A stretch of DNA of 64,000 nt from Litsea cubeba (Eukaryota > Streptophyta > Magnoliopsida > Laurales > Lauraceae), in assembly GCA_012931725.1 (NCBI GenBank), contig CM022953.1, positions 32,638,946 through 32,702,945 on the forward strand. The letters are read 5' to 3'. The notes beneath the pieces were generated by a model. The model made no database searches, was not told the DNA's origin, and worked only from the letters and a program-made list of their open reading frames with translations. Positions 56,301 to 64,000 of the stretch are shown here, piece after piece. The position numbers and the translations under genes were made by a program. How positions within the stretch are numbered: position 1 is the first letter of the stretch; each line of letters starts with the position of its first letter.

Positions 56301-59152
56301 AAATCCACGCATACCCTCCACTTGCCAGTCTTCTTTTTGACTACCACTGTATTGGCCAGCCTGACCGGGTACTGGACCTCCCGGATCGCGCCTGCCTCTA
56401 GCAACTTGTCGACTTGTTCGACCACCGCTTCCGTCTACGGCAACCCCGTCCTGCGAGCCCTCTATACCACTGGCTTGTGGTTGGGATCCACATTCAGCCT
56501 GTGGCACATGACCTCGGGGTCAACCCCAGGCATTTCACTCGGGGTCCAAGCGAAGAGATCTACGTTCTGCATCAGGAATCTTGAGAGTTCAGCACTCTCG
56601 GGGTCGGGCAGCTGGGTGCCGATCAGGAAGAACCTGTCAAGGTCTAGTGGGTCGAGCCTGACTTCGGCTAGATCTTCAATACTCTTCGTGTCAGGATGTC
56701 GGCCGATCTCATCCAGCCCCCTTTCAAACTCTGCCAAATTCACTCGCTCTGGCTCCTTCTCTCCAGGGACCACGGCCAACATACACTGCCTGGCCAGCTG
56801 CTGATCCCCTTCGACTGTAACCACCTCCATCTTGCCTTCCTTGTCTTCAAGCACAAACTTTAGCTTCTGATGGAGAGTGGAGGGAACTGCTTCCATCCTG
56901 TGGAGCCACTCCCTGCCCATAATGGCATTGTAGGGGGAGGGGGCGTCCACCACTAGGAAGTCAGTCATCATCGAGGCTCCGCCTACTCTGGTCTCCAGAG
57001 TGATTCTTCCCTTGGGGTAGACCGGCTTGGCGCTGAACCCAATCAAAGGCGTGCGAGCTTCCTTCAAGTTAGCCTCCGAGAGCCCCATCTTCTTGAAGCA
57101 TCCATAGTAGAGGATTTCAGATGAGCTGCTGGAGTCGATGAGGATCCGCTTCACTGTGAAGTCTCGCAGCTTCATCGTCAGGAGCAGGGGATCATTGTGG
57201 GGAAGCTGCACTCCCTCAAGGTCTTTGTCTGAAAACGAGATGGCTGGGCGCTCGCGCCATGCTCACTTGGACGCCGATCCGAGCTCGGCTCTCATCACCT
57301 CCTTCCCATGCGAGGCCTGCCTGGCTTCGGCACAAGCCTGGGAGTTGCCTCTTGCTGAGGGAGAGGGAGCTGAGGGCGTTAGATGGATCACATTGATGAT
57401 CTTCTCAGACGCTTCGCTGTCTGGATCCTTATCAGCGCCCTGATGAGCTCGGCCGCTGCCGCCATCTCCTGCCTTGACGAACTCCTCCAGGTGACCTTCC
57501 TTGGCGAGCTTTTCTTGGTGGAACTTCAAGGTCCTGCACTCCTCGGTTTTGTGCCAATTCTGCTTGTTGTAGGCACAGAACCTGCTCTAGTCACGGGTGG
57601 AGGGATCACTCTGCATGGGCTGAGGCCAGTTGAAGAATGGCCTGTTCTTGATCTTGTTCATAATCTGGTGGATCGGCTCCTTGAAGACGACATTCACAGC
57701 CTGGTAAGCATCAGGAGGAGGTCTGGTATTCCTAGTGCCCCCATACCTGGACGCTGTAGCCTTTACCGAGCTGGAGACCCAGGCTTGTTTTGGCTCTTCC
57801 TTCCGAAAGGGCTTCTTATCCCTCTGCTACGGCTGGCGGCCTTTATCCTTGGGTCCCGTGCCGTGGCTTTCCCGGGCCCGGATTTCATCTTCCTCCCAGG
57901 CGACATAGCGCTTTATCCTGGACATCAAGGCTGGCATGGAGGTTGCGGGGTCTCCGGCCAGGTCTTTCCTCAGCTCGTTCCCTGGTAGCAGGGCATTCCG
58001 GAAGGTGAAGATTGCCACTTCGTCCCTAGTAACCTCAATCTGGCTGTAAATCGCCCAGAACCGCTGGGTGAACTGGGTGATGCTCTCGCCCTGCTTCATC
58101 TTTAGGGCAAGTATATCAGCGTCGGTCTTGGGGACGACACTGTAGGCCTAGAACTTCTTCAAGAAGGAAAGCTAGAGCTGTCTCCAACTCGAGATAGACT
58201 TCTCCGGGAGGGCGCAGAACCACTTCAAGGGGAGGTCACCCAGACTGGAGGAGAGGATTTTGCAGTTGAGGTGGCCCTCATTCCCCCAGATGGACATCTT
58301 CTGAGAGAAGTGCCGGAGGTGAGCGGCTGGATCAGACACTTCGTCGTAAGGGACGAACCGCGGGATAGAGAACTTCTTGGGCAGTGGAGTCTCCTCGATA
58401 TCCCATGTGAAAGGGGAGGCCCCCAGATCGGTGGGGCCGCAAATTTCTTGCTGGTCTCGGGTGAGAGCAGCCATCATCATGTTATGCTGAAGGGCCAGCT
58501 TAATACGCCTGTCGAGCCGCTCCTGCTCGACATTCTTCCGTGGCGACATTGCTTCCGACTTTCTCTTCGAATGACCTCGACTGTGGTGGTTGCGAGCTTG
58601 GCTGTCTCGGCCATGATGGCTTTGACCATTGCTCGAGACTTTGTCGTTGGCCTGACTACGCTTCTGGTCCAGAAAAGCTCTCAAATCCTCGCGGGAGGGC
58701 TGGACTGCCTTACTCAGGGCAGATCTCTTCTCGCCTTGGGGCCCGGAGGGCTGCCCTACTGAGGTGGCTCCTGCTGCTCTCAGTTGTTGCTGGAGTTGGC
58801 GGATAATTCTCTCCTGCTCCTAGATGAGGGCATTTTGAGCCGCGATATCTCCTTCGTCATCGAGGTGTTGCGGACGGCGTGGCTTATCGACTGCTGCACC
58901 TTTGTCTTTCCGGGGATGCTCGTGTCGCCGCTTGTCCCGTCGGGGAGGCGTGACTTCGTCGCCCGGGGACGAATCCTCAAGTTGCTCTTGGAAGGGATTT
59001 TCGACGAAGAGGTGCGAGCCTGGGCGCTCCTCACCTGCAGACGCGCCAAGCCCAGCTCCGAACCGCCCTTGAGGAGGGGCGTCCGTCGACGGGCCCGGTC
59101 ACTCGAGCATCGCTCTTAAAGACTCTCTGCCTTTCCTAGCTTTTGGAGGCAT
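53398..59152 (-). pseudogene. Gypsy-2 Gag-Pol polyprotein, heavily broken
   Basis: Starts at ATG 59152 (MPPKARKGRES) and ends near 53398 (RPWNASHLK). Segments recognised: Gag (58684-58172: FVPYDEVSDPAAHLRHFSQK), protease (57211-56462: IDSSSSSEIL, where Gypsy-1 has VDSGSSSEVL), RT (56425-55979), RNase H (55906-55232), second RNase H (55013-54459), integrase (54367-53477: GLDIVGP, FAKPFSLAYGTE-like region). The RT active site reads YIDEMVVKS instead of YIDD. Numerous stops and frameshifts, for example TAG codons in the first 130 codons, show this copy is older than Gypsy-1 or decayed faster. Confidence 0.85.
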
Positions 59153-59199
59153 GGTATTTGGGAAGATTGAGAAGGTTGGGAAGGTTGGGATAGTACTTT

Positions 59200-59215
59200 C
59201 CCACAGACGGCGCTA
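59200..59215 (-). promoter_or_regulatory. Gypsy-2 primer binding site, one transition from consensus
   Basis: The minus strand reads TAGCGCCGTCTGTGGG where Gypsy-1 has TGGCGCCGTCTGTGGG. G-to-A in the TGG would weaken pairing to a tRNA CCA end; probably post-insertion decay. Confidence 0.75.
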
Positions 59216-59217
59216 AT

Positions 59218-60092
59218 TGTAAGTGCAAAAAGTGTGACTCACAAGATTAGGGGTGCCTGATAGGACTTATCCAGATGAAAGAAGAAGATCTGCTGCCTCA
59301 AAGCCTGAAAGGGAAAAACAAACGGTCAGAGGACCCTGGCTTGGGCGGCGCAAGGCTCTCCGATGCCAAGTTAGTATATGAACTTGAACTAAGGAAGGAG
59401 AGGAAGAAGAGAGGCAGAGTAACAGCTCTCAAGTGTGTAGGTTGCTACCTTGGTTGTGGAATGGGGCCCTATTTATAGAGGACTCTTGATGATATTTTGA
59501 ATGATATTTTGGAGTGGGTCCTTTGATTTGATAGGGAAGTTCTTATCAGCCCACAAAGTAATAAATGCAGGTCCATCTCAGCCCACATAGCATTTATTGC
59601 CAGTCCGAACGGCCCACATTGCATTAAATGCATGTCATGTTGGGCCAGATCATGTTGGACGCCTTTGGCGGTAGAGGTCCCATCGGATCCATCCTCGGGC
59701 CTTGCCCAGGTTTGGCTACAGCCGCTGGATGCCGCCCTGTCAGCGATCTGGCGAAGATTGTGGACGGCTGGATGTCGCATCTGTCCCACTGGCTCGCGCC
59801 CCTATTCTGCCACGTGTCTGATGATGTGGCGGGCGTGGGGCGCGAGAGGGGATTCTTCTTCATTTCGGCTTCCATCCCGGCTCCTTTGGCCGAGATCAGG
59901 CTTTCCGCCGAAGTTGATCCTTGGTAGCCGAGCTCGGCGCTGGCAGCCAATGTCAGTCTGGTTTCGACTGAGGCCTCTGTCCCGGCAGCCGAGGCGTGTC
60001 TGGATGGCACGTGGATGGCACGTGAGAGTGCTAATTGACATCTTATAGCCGAGATTAGCATAATCCTGGTGTCTTGAAAATCTCCCCACATA
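59218..60092 (-). repeat. Gypsy-2 5' LTR (right copy)
   Basis: 875 bases, TGTAAGTGC to CCCCACATA; the last CA is changed to TA relative to the left copy. Differences from the left LTR (about thirty by eye) are spread evenly. Confidence 0.85.
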
Positions 60093-60097
60093 ATTTA

Positions 60098-60263
60098 TAT
60101 AAGTGTTTTGTTCATTTGGTTTAGAGTAAGGGCTTTGTATTGCCCTTTGGTCGTACAACCCCACATACACAAGCACACTCACACTCACACTCCATACCTT
60201 TTTATCATATTGATTTTCTCAATTTGATGAAAGTACTATGTTTCTACAAATTGGTATCAAAGC
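60098..60263 (+). mobile_element. right half of Copia-5 LTR and its primer site
   Basis: Ends TTTCTACA, then AA and TTGGTATCAAAGC (60251-60263), one base from the initiator tRNA-Met site TTGGTATCAGAGC. The left half is just before 47769. Gypsy-2 therefore landed inside this LTR. No Copia coding region follows. Confidence 0.55.
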
Positions 60264-60829
60264 ATTAATTTCTTCAAAGTGGTATCAAATTATGTTTCCT
60301 TAAAATCCTCTTCCTATTCTAAGAACAATAACAAGGGGCTTGATTCATCTTCGCCTAATCCGTCTTCGCTTAATCCATCTTGCCATGTGTATGCTTACCA
60401 GCTGCATTAAGTAGTCAGACACTTTTAGATCTATCATATTTTTCATATTGTAATTTTTGAGTTTAGTTGCTAGATTAAGGGGAATACAAAACAATAAATT
60501 AGAAAATTCTCGGTACAAAGCATGAAATTTGGTTAAAAGGTCTCATGTAGGGTCATGATTGTTCAAAATGCTATCTTTTGGTAGAATCTCAATCGTCATT
60601 CCAGTAAACTATTAGAAACTGGAGATGGGTGTAGTTCAATTTGGTTTTAAGTATTAAATAATATTCACAATTTAAGTTGTTATAAATGGTAGGTTTTTTT
60701 TTTAATTCTTGGTATACTTTGTCTGTATTGACTTAAACAGATTTATGTACAAGAAACAGGTTATGTACATGAAATGAAATTGTAATTTTTTTTAAAAATA
60801 CTACTTTTTGTAGGGTTCACCTGACCTCC
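60264..60829. other. AT-rich sequence, no gene seen
   Basis: It may include leader of Copia-5 (a second GGTATCAAA near 60291). No coding motif or terminal repeat recognised. Confidence 0.4.
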
Positions 60830-61062
60830 GCTAAAATATATACTCATTTTGTTATATATAGCGACAACTTTATCTTACTTTTACCGGCGGCCAACTACCC
60901 TCACTAAAAGATATCTCCGTCGTTTAATCTACACTAAAACATTTTATTGGTGGCCGGGGCCATCGCAAAAAATAATAATAATAGCGGCCCCTGCTAAAAC
61001 ATATGCTCACAGTTTATATAGCATCGACTGGCAGGGGCGAATCTATCCGTGGCTATAAGTTA
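60830..61062 (+). repeat. CACTA subterminal remnant (same family as 6690-7160)
   Basis: Degraded units TTTTACCGGCGGCC, CACTAAAAGATAT and GCGGCCCCTGCTAAAA, ending GGCTATAAG, the word that also precedes the right terminus at 7151-7158. The terminus itself is lost at the junction with the next element. Confidence 0.6.
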
Positions 61063-62288
61063 CACTACAACAAAATACAGTTTTACCAACACAGTCGCCA
61101 CGTCTGGAAAAATTAGAATCGCGTTGGCAAAGAATTTCCCAGCGCATTTTATTGCATCAGCCACGCATCGGCAACAAGTTGTGGGCAAATCCATAGCCAA
61201 CACTACTTTAACAGCGTCGACATATCCCGATACAATTCCCAATACATTACAGCGTCAGCCAACACGTCAGCAAAGAGATGTGCATCGGTGTAAAGTTCAA
61301 TTTTCCTAATTTGAAAACCATATTTGCCAACGCACTACCAGTGTCGGTAAAATAAAGGCCGATGATGGTAGTGCGCTGGAAATTCCTGGTAATGGCCAGC
61401 GCTGGTAGTGCATTAGGAATTCTTAGTAATGGTCGATGCTAGTAGCTCGTTGGCAAAACTTTATCTCTATTTTAGGGGTGATTTTTGTTAGTGCCAACGT
61501 GTTTTTCACAGCTTTTGCCAACACGGTCTTACTTGCATCAGTAAAAGTAGTAATTTTTTATGACTTTTGCAACATCAGTCCTAATATGCATCGGAAATAA
61601 GATTTTTACCAACGCGAATCTTCACTGCGTCAGCAAACAGTGTCGAGAGAGATGCAGTTTGTTCTAGATGGGGTTTTGCATATGCAAATCATGCGTTGGA
61701 AATGGTGCGGATAAAAACTTAGAGCTTTCCCAACGCACGCCTGTGCTTAGCCAGTGGGAAGAATAATTGACAACGCAGCTTTTGCCAATGCGGTCTTACT
61801 TGCGTCAGTAAAAGTAACAATTTTCTATGACTTTTGCCAACACAGTCCAAATATGCATCGGAGATAAGACTTTTCACCAATGCAAATTTTCAATGCGTCG
61901 ACAAATAGTGTCAGAAAAGTTTTATAGTTTGTTGTAGATAGGGCTTTACAGACACAAATCATGCATTGGCAATGGTTCGGATAAAAAGTTAGAGCTTTCC
62001 CAACGCACGCATGTGTGTCGTCACTAGGCAAAATAATTGCCAACTCAGCTTTTGCCAATGCGGTCTTACTTGCGTCGGTAAAAGTAGCAATTCTCTATGA
62101 CTTTTGCCAAGACAGTCCAAATATGCGTCGGGAATAAGACTTTTACCAATGCAAGTTTTCACTGCATCGGCAAATAGTGTCGGGAAAGGTGGAGTTTGTT
62201 GTCAATGGGGTTTTGCGGACACAAATCAAGCATTGGCAATGGTGCTGATAAAAAGTCAGAGCTTTCCCATCGCAAACCTGTGTATCGC
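61063..62288 (+). mobile_element. left end of a second CACTA family element
   Basis: Starts CACTACAACAAAATACAG (61063-61080), then TTTTACCAACACAGTCGCC-type subterminal repeats with TGCCAACGC/GCGTTGGCA cores in both orientations. No transposase before it is cut by LTR R at 62289. The family differs from the 1-7175 element. Confidence 0.7.
61511..62288 (+). repeat. three tandem copies of about 268 bp in the CACTA end
   Basis: Units start with GCTTTTGCCAA at 61511, 61778 and 62048. Each contains TACTTGCGTCAGTAAAAGTA and GAGCTTTCCCAACGCACGC and ends near GTGTCGTCAC-like words. The third is cut at 62288. Confidence 0.8.
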
Positions 62289-64000
62289 TGTCAGATGTGA
62301 AGTTCGACCCCCCCCCCCAAAGAAAGGGCATTTTGCATGGGGAAATCTCCATTCATCTATATATGCTATTTAAATTTACATCGAAAATGAGGATTCCGAC
62401 TACCCTCAAAATCAATGGATCACGATCGCCAGCTACGGTAACGGCCGTAACACCGTTCTTCGACGAAAGCCGAAGAAATGTGTGGAGAGAATAAGTGGGT
62501 GGGTTCTTCCTCTCGTCTAATGATCTGTCGGCAACACACGACGGTTGTCCTGTCACATTGATTTGGGTCTCTTTGGGTCTGTTTAATATAGGGTCAATTC
62601 AAGGTCATGAGTTAAAGTCCAAATAAAGGTTAATCCTCACACAGCAAAATCATAGTGTATCCAAGTAAAATAAAGTAACTAAAGAAAAATCATGGAGGGA
62701 GGTGCCAAATATTTAAGAAGAGGATTGGCCCAGTTCCCGGGTACCCCCTTCAGATCCCTTGGCAAAATAAGGTTTAAAGGCTGACTTTTTAAACCAAAAT
62801 GATGATGCAAATAATGAAACTTTGACTTGTGATTTCTGTGCTTTTCGTGTGCGATACACGAGTGATAAAAGTGAAAGGCCGAAGGGCCGAAATTGATTGG
62901 AGGTGGCCGATGGGCCAGTGTTTGTTTTAGGGTGGCCAATGGGCCGTGATTGTTTAAGGGTGGCCGATGGGCCGAAGTAAAAAGTGTGTGTTGAATCACT
63001 CATCCCATCTCGTCATTCTCATTTATTCAATTTTAGAAGTCAGTTCTTCATTTCCTTTTATCATTAAGTCCGATTAAATATCTTGCACCTGAGGTGGAGG
63101 AATAAATAAAGGAAAAATCTTTTTGGGATTATTTTGTTGGTTTTATAGTTTTTATGGATTTTCTATATTGGGCTAGAAGGACCTAACTAGGGGATTTTAC
63201 TTGGATTTACGTAATTAATGCTTTATTACTGATCGTCGGATTAACCTTAACCTAAGGTCCTAGACCGCCCACATTAGCTCTCCTAATTCCCTAACGGAAA
63301 AGGAAGAGTGATGGGGTGAAGTCTAATGCTCTAAACTACCTAACAAGGTAATCCAATTTAGTCCTAGGGTGTAAATAGCCTAAAATCGATTATTCCCATG
63401 CCTAAGCAGTTTGTTGGGTAAGATTTTAATTGATTCTATTTGTTTTGAGTTGTGGTTTTGATTAAGAGTGGTTTAGGGATGTTTCAAGGTTCTAGCTAAT
63501 GTACTTTTCTATATTTTAAAGTTATGTTATTTTTAATTTAAGTCAGGATTCCAAAAAGTAGTCGAAGATAGCAATTCAAGATTAAAAACAAGGTAGGCAC
63601 CCAGGGGGTGGAGCCTATCCTGACAGTTTATATTTTTCAGACTTTTCGATCCCTTTCCTGAATTCTGGGGGTTTTAAGGGCTATGTTTTAGTCTGAGAAA
63701 TGTTTTAATGTCTCTGATGTTCTAATGTTAAAGTGACGCGGATTCGGGTTTTGAAACAAAATCAAGAATTCGTGTTTTAGTGCAAGTGGGAGGATAGGCA
63801 CTAAAGGGGTGGCGCCCAGGTGAATTGGCAAGATGGGCTCCCAGGGAGTGGTGCCCAGGTGGATTGGCAGGATGGGCGCCCAGGGAGTGGTGCCCAGGTG
63901 GGTTGCCTGTGGTTTTCAACTATTCCGGATGGGAGTTACTTACTGGTCCTTGGGTCCGGGGATTGATTTAGGTTCTGGTCTTAATTATTTTCAGTTGTAA
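62289..64000 (+). mobile_element. LTR of family R, second copy, running off the window
   Basis: Starts TGTCAGATGTGAAGTTCGAC with a C11 run (62308-62318) and follows the first copy (29119) through GATCACGATCGCCAGCTAC and AGGTGCCAAATATTTA. The two copies diverge after about 63480. If this is a 5' LTR, its internal region lies beyond 64000. Confidence 0.7.
63820..63900 (+). repeat. 39-bp minisatellite inside LTR R
   Basis: Two full copies plus the start of a third (starts 63820, 63859 and 63898), with unit words GGATTGGCAGGATGGGCGCC and AGGGAGTGGTGCCCAG. The first LTR R copy has only scattered GCGCCCAAG words instead. Confidence 0.8.

Larger units (their letters stand above)
47769..60092 (-). 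mobile_element. Gypsy-2, Tat-lineage LTR retrotransposon related to Gypsy-1
   Basis: 12.3 kb on the minus strand with the same plan as Gypsy-1. A perfect target duplication ATTTA (47764-47768 and 60093-60097) is found once the last LTR bases are read as CATA, mutated from CACA. LTRs 47769-48645 and 59218-60092, primer site near 59215, gag-pol 59152-53398, tandem array 52975-53320, antisense gene 49173-51559. All coding parts are broken. Confidence 0.9.

Noticed and set aside
59469..60188. Reading frames of 99-155 residues in the Gypsy-2 right LTR
   Set aside because: The same frames recur in the left LTR (48181-48683); they are LTR sequence with no protein family match.

Overview
This window is plant nuclear DNA and almost entirely nested transposable elements. 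Plant origin is indicated by spliced fragments of plant gene families (an ALE2-like receptor kinase, a BOR-type borate transporter, an ACD6-like ankyrin exon), CACTA/En-Spm transposons, Tnt1-like Copia elements and Tat-lineage Gypsy elements with plant-type introns. The species cannot be told from the sequence. I see no intact host gene, and no rRNA, tRNA or CRISPR.

Layout. 1-7175: right part of a CACTA element with a decayed TNP2-type transposase, a TNPA-like gene, two captured host-gene fragments, subterminal repeats and the right terminal inverted repeat. 7176-9167: low-copy sequence with one ankyrin exon remnant. 9168-11340: Copia-1, in which an LTR is fused head-on to inverted gag-pol. 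11521-23901: Gypsy-1, a 12.4-kb Tat-type element on the minus strand, whose plus strand carries an intact, intron-containing extra gene (aORF, 788 codons). 23902-29118: remnant of another Tat-like pol (Gypsy-3) cut by two copies of an AT-rich dispersed repeat (A and B). 29119-31212: a 2.1-kb LTR (family R). 31213-34423: 3' half and 3' LTR of Copia-4, abutting Copia-3. 34424-38443: Copia-3 on the minus strand with a tRNA-iMet-type primer site. 40014-45086: Copia-2, full length in coding terms, with an ATAAG target duplication. 45307-47064: solo LTR of the Copia-4 family. 47769-60092: Gypsy-2, a diverged relative of Gypsy-1 with an ATTTA target duplication, inserted in an older Copia LTR. 60830-62288: remnants of two more CACTA ends. 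62289-64000: second copy of LTR family R, running off the window.

How it works together. The elements are retrotransposons and DNA transposons, now mostly disabled by nonsense transitions and single-base frameshifts. The two Gypsy elements share one plan: gag-PR-RT-RNaseH-second RNaseH-integrase on one strand, then a hypervariable tandem array, then an antisense gene with its own TATA-like box, leader intron and two coding introns. That gene is open in Gypsy-1, although the Gypsy-1 polyprotein is broken, and it is the most interesting coding feature here. Exon and intron coordinates and family names come from reading motifs by eye; no database search was run.
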